A DNA stretch of 8,593 bases from Planctomycetota bacterium. GTDB taxonomy: Bacteria; Planctomycetota; UBA8108. Made by a program: the position numbers and the translations under genes. The notes beneath the pieces are model-generated. The model had not been told where the DNA came from. It saw nothing but the letters and a program-made list of their open reading frames with translations, and ran no database searches. Location: assembly GCA_002695115.1 (NCBI GenBank), contig NZOA01000075.1, forward strand, positions 1 through 8,593, read 5' to 3'. Positions 1 through 6,570 of this stretch are shown piece after piece (position 1 is the stretch's first letter; every line of letters starts with the position of its first letter).

Positions 1-200
1 CCTGGCGCGGCTTGCGGGATTTTCGGTTTTTGAACCTGGAGTCTTCGGATTTCCCGGAGTTCTGGCGCGGCTTGCGGGATTTTCGGTTTTCGAACCTGGA
101 GTCTTCGGATTTCCCGGAGCCCTGGCGTGGCTTGCTGGATTTTCGGTTTTTGAATCTGGAGTCTTCGGATTTCCCGGAGTCCTGGCGCGGCTTGCGGGAT
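1..200. repeat. 60-bp tandem repeat coding for 20-residue basic repeats in the helicase tail
   Basis: Three full 60-bp units (1-60, 61-120, 121-180) are followed by the first 20 bp of a fourth. Units 2 and 3 each differ from unit 1 at three positions. Read on the minus strand, each unit encodes a 20-residue module with the core DSRF-[KE]-N-R-K-S-[RS]-K-P-R-Q-x-S-G-K-S-E. A fourth, diverged copy at about 181-240 keeps DSRF and RSRKPRQ in the protein while its DNA has drifted. The array continues past the left edge, so the copy number is unknown. High DNA identity, beyond what the protein requires, points to recent duplication by slippage or unequal crossover. Confidence 0.95.
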
Positions 201-1492
201 CTTCGAGACTCAAATCTTGAATCGTCAGCTCTCCGTCTTCCTGAGCCCGTTCGTGAGGACCGTGTCCGCCCGGAATTCCTCGAACTCCGACGCTCGGAGG
301 AATTCTGGCTGTTACGCCGCTGCCGCCGCGTGGGGAGCGGAATTCGCATTCCCTCAAAGCCTTCGATGGTACGGCGTTCGATCGCTACACCGAGTTTCCG
401 CTCGATGTCTTCGATGGTGAGAAGATCATCCTCAGATACGAAGGTATAGGCGCGGCCTTCCCTCTCGGAGCGCCCGGTTCTGCCGATGCGATGGGTGTAG
501 GCATCGGCGGTATTGGGCACGTCGTAATTGATGACGTGGGATACCTGCTCGACGTCTATGCCGCGGGCGACAATGTCCGTTGCCACCAGGACGTCAAATC
601 TGCAATCGCGAAAGCCCTTCATCGCCCGGTCTCTCGCTCCCTGGGTCATGTTTCCCTGGATAGCGATGGCGTTCAAACCCCGGTTTTTGAGCTGCCTGGC
701 AAGGCGGGTGGCCCGGTGCTTGGTGCGCGTAAAGACGATCGACGAGAAGAAGGAGGGGTCCTTGAGAAGATGCTCGAGCAGGTCCAGCTTTCTTTTCTGC
801 TGAATGGGATAGAGCGCGTGCTCGATGGTCTCGGCGGGCTTTGAATGGGCCAGCTCCGCGACCATGGGATCTACGAGGATCTGCCCGGTGAGCTTGCGGA
901 GATCCCTGGGCATCGTCGCTGCGAATAGCAGGTTCTGACGTTTTTCGGGCAACCTGGAGATGATGCGCCGGATGTCCGGCAAAAATCCCATGTCGAACAT
1001 GTGATCAGCTTCATCCAGGATCAGCGTGTCGATCTTGCCGACCTTTACCTCGCGGCGCTGGAGCAGATCAAGGAAACGCCCCGGGCAGCCGACCACGATT
1101 TCAGGCCGCTTCCTGAGCGTCTGGATCTGGGCGCGGTCGGAGACGCCGCCGTAAATCGTGACGGTTCTGATGCGGGTTCCGCGCGCGAGGGTTCTGATCT
1201 CTTTGTCAATCTGGACCGCAAGTTCCCTGGTTGGAGCGAGGATGAGCGCGCGGGGCCCGGGCCCGGGGTTTTCCAGCAGACGCTGGAGAAGAGGGAGCCC
1301 GAAGGCTGCCGTCTTCCCGGTCCCAGTCTGGGCGAGTCCAAGGACATCGCGGCCAGCTAGGACCGACGGGATCGCCTCGGCCTGGATCGGACGCGGTTCG
1401 TCGTATCCGGCTTTACAGAGTGCTTTATTGAGAGCTGGATCGAGGTTAAATACATCGAATCCAGCCGCTTGTTCAACGGATGGAGAATTCAT
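1..1492 (-). CDS. rhlE: DEAD-box ATP-dependent RNA helicase, RhlE type (C-terminus cut by window edge)
   Basis: This is a cytoplasmic ATP-dependent RNA-unwinding enzyme; RhlE relatives act in ribosome assembly and mRNA turnover. Reading the minus strand from ATG 1492 gives 497 residues with no stop before the edge. Visible motifs, in order: Q motif (GYDEPRPIQ, ~29-37), Walker A AQTGTGKT (54-61), PTRELA (87-92), CPGR (136-139, usually TPGR), DEAD (160-163), AAT (191-193, usually SAT), VFTRTKH (253-259), ATDIVARGID (304-313) and HRIGRTGR (334-341). The FTRTKH and QGAR segments are characteristic of RhlE. After about residue 385 the protein becomes a low-complexity tail rich in Arg, Lys and Ser, ending in 20-residue repeats; such basic tails bind RNA in this family. 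No alternative in-frame start exists before the TGA at 1565-1567. The Shine-Dalgarno is weak (AAGAAAG-like). Family assignment is firm; the substrate is unknown. Confidence 0.95.
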   Translation of the reverse strand, partial: MNSPSVEQAAGFDVFNLDPALNKALCKAGYDEPRPIQAEAIPSVLAGRDVLGLAQTGTGKTAAFGLPLLQRLLENPGPGPRALILAPTRELAVQIDKEIRTLARGTRIRTVTIYGGVSDRAQIQTLRKRPEIVVGCPGRFLDLLQRREVKVGKIDTLILDEADHMFDMGFLPDIRRIISRLPEKRQNLLFAATMPRDLRKLTGQILVDPMVAELAHSKPAETIEHALYPIQQKRKLDLLEHLLKDPSFFSSIVFTRTKHRATRLARQLKNRGLNAIAIQGNMTQGARDRAMKGFRDCRFDVLVATDIVARGIDVEQVSHVINYDVPNTADAYTHRIGRTGRSEREGRAYTFVSEDDLLTIEDIERKLGVAIERRTIEGFEGMRIPLPTRRQRRNSQNSSERRSSRNSGRTRSSRTGSGRRRADDSRFESRRSRKPRQDSGKSEDSRFKNRKSSKPRQGSGKSEDSRFENRKSRKPRQNSGKSEDSRFKNRKSRKPRQ

Positions 1493-1565
1493 CTGCTCGC
1501 TTTCTTGGAGCCCGTGATCGCCGCCCGGGTATTTTCCGGGGGCTGGGACAGTTGCGCCGAGCCGT

Positions 1566-1637
1566 CACAACAGTCGAGGGCAAGGAGAGTCTGTTAAGCT
1601 GCGGCGCGATCCTGATACCAGGCCCTGTTGTGCGCCG
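1566..1637 (-). other. Inverted repeats in the presumed helicase mRNA leader
   Basis: Two pairs of perfect inverted arms lie between the helicase start and its candidate promoter: CACAACAG (1566-1573) with CTGTTGTG (1625-1632), and CGGCGC (1602-1607) with GCGCCG (1632-1637). The pairs share base 1632, so the two stems could be alternative or only partly coexist. The loops are long (51 and 24 nt). No U-tract follows on the minus strand, so this is not an ordinary intrinsic terminator. It may be a structured 5' leader; function is unproven. Confidence 0.3.
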
Positions 1638-1651
1638 TGAAAATAGTAGTG

Positions 1652-1667
1652 TCCGGTCTTGACCGGA
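1652..1667. promoter_or_regulatory. 16-bp palindrome, possible operator or 5' hairpin
   Basis: TCCGGTC and GACCGGA are perfect 7-bp inverted arms separated by TT. The element lies immediately downstream of the candidate minus-strand -10 box at 1674-1679, covering roughly +1 to +16 of the presumed helicase transcript. That position would suit a repressor site or a hairpin at the transcript's 5' end. No regulator can be named, and chance or a mobile-element remnant remains possible. Confidence 0.35.
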
Positions 1668-1673
1668 TTGCGA

Positions 1674-1703
1674 AGTATAGGGTCCGTTTTCACCCAATGC
1701 GAA
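1674..1703 (-). promoter_or_regulatory. Candidate sigma-70-like promoter for the helicase
   Basis: On the minus strand TATACT (1679-1674, 5/6 to consensus) is preceded at an 18-bp spacing by TTCGCA (1703-1698, 4/6). Transcription would start near 1667 and give a leader of about 175 nt before ATG 1492. The call rests on motif matching alone; the -35 box is poor. Confidence 0.33.
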
Positions 1704-1891
1704 CTCTATCTGCCTCTTGCCGGAAATTTGTCTGAAAACAGTCCTTATGGGAACTCTTCAGGGAAAGAAGTCGACCTGTAAGGGGTCTCGGGGGGGGCGT
1801 CATTGAATGGCCTGGTTGCCGGTGCTAACCTCACTCAAGCCGTTTGACCTTTTCTCTATGTTGTTCAGCATTTCAGTCGGGATGCATCTTC

Positions 1892-4003
1892 ATGAAATAC
1901 CCGCTCCGGTTCCTCTCATTGGCACTGCTCACTGCCCTGCTGACCTGCCGGCTGCCGGCTGAGGAGTCACAAGCCCCGGAACTCCTCGTTGGGCATCCCA
2001 GGTTCTCTTATGAAGGTGTCAAGGATATCGATGCGATGGAGAAGGCGCTGCACGATTCCTTGCTGGCACATGAGCGGTATTCCTTCTCGCGCAGCTGGTG
2101 GCAATGGGATCGCCTGCGGGCCCGCTTCGTTGACGGTGGGCGCAAGGACAGGAATGCGCTACGGATCCTGAGGGCCGTCCTGCGGGGCCTGATTCTCGAC
2201 TGGTACGCCAAGGCTGAGGCAAAGGGCGAGGGAGACATGTTCTACATCTTCTTCACCACCAACAGCGGCAATAAGGTGGCCAGGAAGGCGGAGGATGGCC
2301 GGGTCCTCAGGCGAGATTTTCACGGTGGCGGCTACCACGGAGGCTGGGGTGGCGCCTCGAGGATGAGAATCTACGAGGAGCTCTCACGGCAGAAGATGCT
2401 CACCGCCACGGAGGAGAAGCTCTTTCGCAAGATCGTTCACCAGAGCCTCGAGCCGAGGTTTCTCGATTTCAAGAAGGGCGCGCAGTCCGCCAACAACCAC
2501 TCTTATGGAAACGGTGGAGGGGTCGCCCTCGCCCTGAAGCTTTTCCCCGATGCGCCGCAGACCGAGGCGGCCCGCGCCTGGCTCGACCGCATCTGGGCCA
2601 GTCTTTCCGGCTTCGGTGACTGGAAGGAGTGGACCTACTATCCTTACGGGCCGATCTTCCTGCACGGGCTGCTCGATGTCGCCGAGGCCACCGGCAGGAT
2701 CGAGAGCGACCGCGTCCTTATCAACGCGGTAGGACACCGGGCGCTCGCCTTCATCCATGGCGGCGGGGTACGGGGGAATCCGAATTCCGGCGCCCGGATT
2801 CGCAAGGACCAGTCAACGGTCTATGCCGATCCCTGGAATGTCGGCTACTACAATGTCGAGACCTCGAGCCGGGATGGGAACTTCTGGTACCGCCTGGCGC
2901 AGCACTATAAGGACCCCGAGTATCTCTGGGCGGCCGAGCAGGTCGCCCTCGGCGGTCGCGCGCCGGGGGGAGGCGCCTCGCCGGAATACCTGGATGCTTA
3001 CAGGCGCCGCTTTGGCTGGTTCATCGAGCGGGGCATCGAGCCGGGGGAGCCAGCGGGCGGAGCCTCCATCGGTCTTCTCAGCCCTCTCAAGAAAAAGATT
3101 CCCGAGCGCATCTACCTGAACCCGGGCCTCGGCGCGGACAACAAGCCCTTCGCCGCCTTCTTTCTCTACGAGGAGAAGTCAGGCCATCTCGACAACGTCG
3201 CCGGGCACCTCTACGAATATTCCTTCAACGGCGCCAAGTTCCTGCACACCTCGGGCAAGTACAACAACGTCTACTCAGGCGATTCGCTCAAGGGCGGCGG
3301 TACCGGAGAGGAGAGCCTCGACCTGCTGCTGGCGCTGCACAAGCGACATTCTTTCCCGCTGCATCCTGATCGAAAGGGAGATAAGCGCGATTTCATGCGG
3401 CGTGGCTCCATTCGTCACCTTGTCGGGCTTGCACGGGCGGAGAACAACGAGGCAGGTGATTCCTTCGGGCAGTTCGGGTATGAGCATTATTACGGCGAGG
3501 GGAGCCGCTGGCTCAGGCGGGCTGTTCTGACCGCTGAAGGTTGCCTCGTGATTGCCGACGAATACGTACCGGGCAAGCAGCTTGGTGACGACTACCAGGC
3601 CGGCCCGGTCTGGCACCTGGCTCCAGAGGCAGGCGTCGCGGCCGGGCCCAGCGAGCGCAACTGGTTTGACGCGCCTGCGCTCGACCGGGCCTGGTGGCAG
3701 AAGGAGGCCATCCGGGTCCTGCTCCTTTTCCATGATGATGGGGTCCTGCAATACGGCTCGCTCAGGCAGGTCCAGTCCCAGGATACGGATCCGAATGTTA
3801 CCGTCTTCGCCTTCCGACCGGTTGAGGCCGGCAGAACAGAGCGTTTCCTCAGCGTGCTGGTTCCCCATGGTTCCGACGCCTCTGCGGGGCAGGTCGCGTC
3901 ACAGGTGGAGACTTCTATTACGGACCCTGGAGTCTTTACAGTCACTCTCGCCAACCAGGTCAGTGTACGGATCGAGAAAGGGAAGTGGAGCGTAGGGCGC
4001 TAA
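1892..4003 (+). CDS. Secreted heparinase II/III-like polysaccharide lyase family protein
   Basis: The likely role is cleavage of a uronic-acid polysaccharide by beta-elimination outside the cytoplasm; the substrate is unknown. The 703-residue product starts with a signal peptide (Lys/Arg, hydrophobic core FLSLALLTALL, cleavage probably after LPA near residue 24). Residues ~30-390 are helical and Trp/Tyr-rich, as in an (alpha/alpha) toroid. NNHSYGNGGG (N201, N202, H203, Y205) resembles the Asn-His pair that neutralises the carboxylate in PL15/PL17-type lyases. WTYYPYGP (Y249, Y250, Y252) lies where the family's catalytic Tyr is expected. From ~425 the chain turns beta-rich: the HLDNVAGH segment (H432, H439) followed by a Gly-rich stretch matches the start of the heparinase C-terminal beta-sandwich, and RRAVLTAEGCLVIADEYVPG plus a WHLAPE segment fit its core. 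ATG 1892 is preferred over in-frame TTG 1844 because it begins the signal peptide directly; the Shine-Dalgarno is weak. It converges on the esterase, 15 bp stop to stop. The superfamily is inferred from motif order, not from a database match. Confidence 0.65.
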   Translation: MKYPLRFLSLALLTALLTCRLPAEESQAPELLVGHPRFSYEGVKDIDAMEKALHDSLLAHERYSFSRSWWQWDRLRARFVDGGRKDRNALRILRAVLRGLILDWYAKAEAKGEGDMFYIFFTTNSGNKVARKAEDGRVLRRDFHGGGYHGGWGGASRMRIYEELSRQKMLTATEEKLFRKIVHQSLEPRFLDFKKGAQSANNHSYGNGGGVALALKLFPDAPQTEAARAWLDRIWASLSGFGDWKEWTYYPYGPIFLHGLLDVAEATGRIESDRVLINAVGHRALAFIHGGGVRGNPNSGARIRKDQSTVYADPWNVGYYNVETSSRDGNFWYRLAQHYKDPEYLWAAEQVALGGRAPGGGASPEYLDAYRRRFGWFIERGIEPGEPAGGASIGLLSPLKKKIPERIYLNPGLGADNKPFAAFFLYEEKSGHLDNVAGHLYEYSFNGAKFLHTSGKYNNVYSGDSLKGGGTGEESLDLLLALHKRHSFPLHPDRKGDKRDFMRRGSIRHLVGLARAENNEAGDSFGQFGYEHYYGEGSRWLRRAVLTAEGCLVIADEYVPGKQLGDDYQAGPVWHLAPEAGVAAGPSERNWFDAPALDRAWWQKEAIRVLLLFHDDGVLQYGSLRQVQSQDTDPNVTVFAFRPVEAGRTERFLSVLVPHGSDASAGQVASQVETSITDPGVFTVTLANQVSVRIEKGKWSVGR

Positions 4004-4018
4004 AGTCGCAGGGTGGGG

Positions 4019-4981
4019 TCAGCGCTTCGAAGTCATTCGTCGCTGTTTTGATAGCCAACTGAAGGCGGCACCCGGGACGCACTCGTGTCCGCCGTCGAAG
4101 ATCGTCACCCGGGCGTTCTTCGATACGGCCCTGAAGAGAGGCCGCTTCTTTCCGTAGGTCGAGTCCTTGATCTCTCGTCTCAGATGTTCGGGAACCTTAG
4201 CGGTTTTCGTCATGGCAAGAATGTCGGCGTCGGCAACCTGGTCCTTCTTTTCGGCGATCCGGTTAAAGGCGAGCAGGGAATGGCTGATCGGGACGCTGCC
4301 GGTGTGGCCATCGCGAATCCCTGCGTTGATGTCGATGGCCGGTCCCCGGTAGTCTCCGAGCCACGTCAGCGGTGAGCGTCGACTGTACTCGCGATCGACC
4401 GCGGGGCTCTTGCCGGGAGGACCGCCGCAGGAGGCCTCGATGTCATGCCAGTACTTGCGCTTTGCCTTCTTGCATTCGCCGTGCCAGGCGGAGAGATCCG
4501 AGATACCTACCCAGGCGGAAACCCCGGCCCAGAGCTCGGGAAGCCTCCCGGCAAGGAGCAGGGCCGCGTGCCCTCCCCCGGAGGTGCCGACGAGATAGAC
4601 CCGGTTGCGATCGATGGACCGCTGCTTCGCCACCCATTCCACGGCGCTCGAGATGTCCTTGACCATGAACTCGGAGCCGCAGGCCTTTGGCCGGCGATTG
4701 GGTCCGCGGAAATCAGGGTGGATGAAGGCCCATCCTTGCTCGACGCACCACTTCGCGTAGGGAATGTCATAGCCGTTCCTGTAGTCGCTGCTCCAGGTGT
4801 GGAGGCCGACGAGGAGCGGACACGGTTCCTCCGCATCGGGAGAATAAAAGAGGGCGGGTTGTTTGCTCTGATCCGCGCAGCTTGGGTAGCTGACTTCGCT
4901 GACCCCCGCGGGCCAGCCATCGATGGCTGCGGCGCTGGTGGTTGAGAGTGTAGTCAACAGGAAGCAGGTCGTTATTCTCAT
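4019..4981 (-). CDS. Secreted alpha/beta-hydrolase (prolyl-oligopeptidase/acetyl-esterase-like)
   Basis: This predicted serine hydrolase is probably exported and most likely an esterase removing acyl groups; an S9-type peptidase is the alternative. The 320-residue product begins with a signal peptide (MRITTCFLLTTL, cleavage after SAAA near residue 19). The fold signatures are HTWSSDYRNG (61-70, oxyanion region), HPDFRGPN (88-95), the nucleophile elbow GTSGGGH (Ser134), GIRDGHTGSVP with the likely acid Asp224, and FDGGHE with the likely base His299. A complete Ser-Asp-His triad is therefore visible in the usual order and spacing. ATG 4981 is the only near start, since an in-frame TAA lies 10 nt upstream (4991-4993). 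No clear Shine-Dalgarno precedes it. It is divergent from the amidohydrolase and convergent with the lyase, which fits debranching of an acylated polysaccharide; that link is inference. Confidence 0.85.
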   Translation of the reverse strand: MRITTCFLLTTLSTTSAAAIDGWPAGVSEVSYPSCADQSKQPALFYSPDAEEPCPLLVGLHTWSSDYRNGYDIPYAKWCVEQGWAFIHPDFRGPNRRPKACGSEFMVKDISSAVEWVAKQRSIDRNRVYLVGTSGGGHAALLLAGRLPELWAGVSAWVGISDLSAWHGECKKAKRKYWHDIEASCGGPPGKSPAVDREYSRRSPLTWLGDYRGPAIDINAGIRDGHTGSVPISHSLLAFNRIAEKKDQVADADILAMTKTAKVPEHLRREIKDSTYGKKRPLFRAVSKNARVTIFDGGHECVPGAAFSWLSKQRRMTSKR

Positions 4982-5022
4982 GGGAGAGCTTTACAGAAAG
5001 AGTTTTTGTACCGTGTGCAGGA

Positions 5023-5052
5023 ATTCTCACCCACCATCGGCGCCATTGACAA
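5023..5052 (-). promoter_or_regulatory. Candidate promoter for the esterase
   Basis: On the minus strand TTGTCA (5052-5047, 5/6) and GAGAAT (5028-5023, 4/6) are separated by 18 bp. The predicted start near 5015 gives a leader of about 35 nt. The -35 region overlaps the plus-strand TTGACA at 5046-5051, which has no acceptable -10 of its own. Motif evidence only. Confidence 0.27.
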
Positions 5053-5095
5053 GTGCATTCAGTGGGATCGAGTCTTCACCTCAGCCGGCCTCTTG

Positions 5096-5124
5096 TTGAC
5101 CGGGTATTCTCCATCAGATTAAAT
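5096..5124 (+). promoter_or_regulatory. Candidate sigma-70-like promoter for the amidohydrolase lipoprotein
   Basis: TTGACC (5096-5101, 5/6) and TTAAAT (5119-5124, 4/6) are separated by exactly 17 bp. Transcription from about 5131 gives a leader of roughly 48 nt to ATG 5179. The position supports 5179, rather than the upstream ATG 5053, as the true start. Confidence 0.45.
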
Positions 5125-5166
5125 AAGCGGTCGCAAAGCACTTCTGGCAATCGAAGGAAACCGGAC

Positions 5167-5170
5167 AGGA
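5167..5170 (+). promoter_or_regulatory. Ribosome-binding site that fixes the amidohydrolase start
   Basis: AGGA ends 8 nt before ATG 5179. This spacing selects 5179 over the in-frame ATG 5053 and makes the lipoprotein signal peptide N-terminal. Confidence 0.7.
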
Positions 5171-5178
5171 ATCAGCAG

Positions 5179-6549
5179 ATGATAATGTTCAGAAAAGCTG
5201 CAGGGATGGGCCTGCTCACAGCTATTTTCCTTGCGGGGTGTTCGCAGCCGGGGGTAAAGGGCCCAGCTGGTTCGCCGAGCCAGTCAAACCCGGGGACAAA
5301 GAAAGCGGCTGTTTCATCCGCAGTCCCGGATCGTTTCTCTGATGCGCATGTGCACCTGATCGACTTTCTGCAGAACGGAGCTTTTGATAACGCGGATGGG
5401 TTTTTCAAGGGAATAGGGAGCCGCGGGGAAATCAAGGGCAGCAAGGCCGTTCGCTACCTGGCCCTCCCCTTTGGTGAGCAATGGCGGCGCCTGAGCCTGT
5501 TGTTCAGGGACATGGCTGCCTCAGGGGTCGATCACGCCATGGTTTCGGGGATGCCGTTTCTGAAAAAGTGGTCTGAGAATGAACCTTTCGCCCGGCCGAG
5601 GTATTACCTCGACTCCAGCTCCCGGGTCGTGAGGGCGCGGGACACCGACTACCTCATCGGCGCGGCCTTTCTGGAATACAGGAGGAAGTTTTCTGGTGAT
5701 GCAGGGGCGCTCGCAAGGCTGGATTCACTCTCGCCGTTCATCTGCGGATTCGATGGGACCGATCTCGGGGCTGTCGACCTGGTGGTCAAGAGAATCAAGG
5801 AGTTCCCCGGCGTCTGGAAGGGGATCGGCGAGGTGATGTCGCGCCATGATGACCTGACCAACCTGACAATAGGAGACCGTCCCCGGGGGAATCACCCGGC
5901 GCTCAAGCGTCTGTGCCGTTTTGCCGGAGAGGTTAATTTACCCGTCAGCATTCATCACAATATCGCCCCGGTATCCCGCAGCTCCTCGGAGGTGAAAGAG
6001 CCGGTTTATCTCGATGAGCTGGTCGATCTCTTTGCCTATTGTCCCGATACGAAGTTTATCTGGTGTCACGCGGGTATCAGCCGCCGGGTGGTTGTCGGGA
6101 ATCTGCCTCACTGGCTTGACGCCGTGCTCGATCAATTCGGTGAGCGGGTCTACATCGATCTCTCCTGGGTCGTCTTCGAGGACTATATCCTCAAGGACCT
6201 TGATGCCTGGGCGGAGCTTGTTCGTTCGCATCCGGGTAACTTTATGCTCGGCTCGGACGTCGTGGGCAGCAGCGCGAACCTGGGCAAGGAGCTCAGGCGC
6301 TACAAGCCCTTCCTGGAGAAGATCTCCACGGATCCGGAAGATCCGGCACGCAGGAATCTTGCCCGTGACAATTTTTCCAGGCTGGACAGCGCGCTTGGGC
6401 AGAAGCGGCGTGCGCGGATGGTCGCTCAGAAGCTCATTCCCGGTTCATCCCGGGCAACAGGCCTGGTCCTGCCGCACGACTATGATTTCCCCGAGAACGC
6501 GCACACTGGCGCCCTGAAGGATTCTTTCATCAGAAAGCACAGGCCCTGA
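5179..6549 (+). CDS. Amidohydrolase-family (TIM-barrel) metal hydrolase, exported lipoprotein
   Basis: The protein is predicted to hydrolyse or decarboxylate a small organic substrate using a metal site; the substrate is unknown. From ATG 5179 the 456-residue product has a lipoprotein signal: basic FRK, hydrophobic core, lipobox LAGC with lipidated Cys21. Ser at +2 suggests outer-membrane sorting if E. coli rules apply. A Ser/Pro/Gly-rich linker (22-50) leads to the catalytic domain. The metal and active-site residues of the Amidohydro_2 group appear in order: HxH at strand 1 (DAHVH, His57/His59), GIGE (Glu218), SIHH (His259), WCHAG (His297) and LGSD (Asp360). The site is complete, so the enzyme should be active. 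It is divergent from the esterase and converges on the selenoprotein gene, 21 bp stop to stop. Membrane-anchored placement is uncommon for this mostly cytosolic group and ties it to the surrounding exported enzymes. Confidence 0.85.
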   Translation: MIMFRKAAGMGLLTAIFLAGCSQPGVKGPAGSPSQSNPGTKKAAVSSAVPDRFSDAHVHLIDFLQNGAFDNADGFFKGIGSRGEIKGSKAVRYLALPFGEQWRRLSLLFRDMAASGVDHAMVSGMPFLKKWSENEPFARPRYYLDSSSRVVRARDTDYLIGAAFLEYRRKFSGDAGALARLDSLSPFICGFDGTDLGAVDLVVKRIKEFPGVWKGIGEVMSRHDDLTNLTIGDRPRGNHPALKRLCRFAGEVNLPVSIHHNIAPVSRSSSEVKEPVYLDELVDLFAYCPDTKFIWCHAGISRRVVVGNLPHWLDAVLDQFGERVYIDLSWVVFEDYILKDLDAWAELVRSHPGNFMLGSDVVGSSANLGKELRRYKPFLEKISTDPEDPARRNLARDNFSRLDSALGQKRRARMVAQKLIPGSSRATGLVLPHDYDFPENAHTGALKDSFIRKHRP

Positions 6550-6570
6550 TCCTGGAGCGAGGGGTGGAGG

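Larger units (their letters stand above)
1493..1891. other. Divergent intergenic region of about 400 bp, no convincing gene
   Basis: This stretch separates the divergent helicase and lyase genes. Short ORFs on both strands (for example minus 1473-1697, plus 1480-1662) show no recognisable protein features and overlap the helicase start. The contents I can support are a candidate helicase promoter near 1674-1703, a 16-bp palindrome at 1652-1667, inverted repeats at 1566-1637 and a G-rich run near 1778-1799. The stretch TAGTGTCCGGTCTT (1647-1660) is loosely echoed at about 1678-1690. That could be remnant mobile-element sequence, but I cannot assign it to any family. Confidence 0.6.

Noticed and set aside
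1..200. CRISPR array
   Set aside because: The 60-bp units are directly adjacent with no spacers and lie in frame in the helicase.
12..449. Plus-strand repetitive 145-codon frame
   Set aside because: It is antisense to the helicase repeats; its apparent protein repeats simply mirror the 60-bp DNA repeat.
1473..1697. Minus-strand 74-codon frame overlapping the helicase start
   Set aside because: No domain, poor composition, and it overlaps the helicase start in another frame.
1844..1891. TTG 1844 as start of the lyase
   Set aside because: It would put 16 residues in front of a well-formed signal peptide, with no ribosome site; ATG 1892 is better.
4004..4018. Bidirectional terminator between lyase and esterase
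   Set aside because: Only 15 bp separate the stops, and I see no stem with a T-tract there or in the similar 21-bp gap at 6550-6570.
5053..5178. ATG 5053 as start of the amidohydrolase
   Set aside because: It would bury the lipobox at residue 63 and place the start upstream of the candidate promoter; ATG 5179 has AGGA 8 nt upstream.
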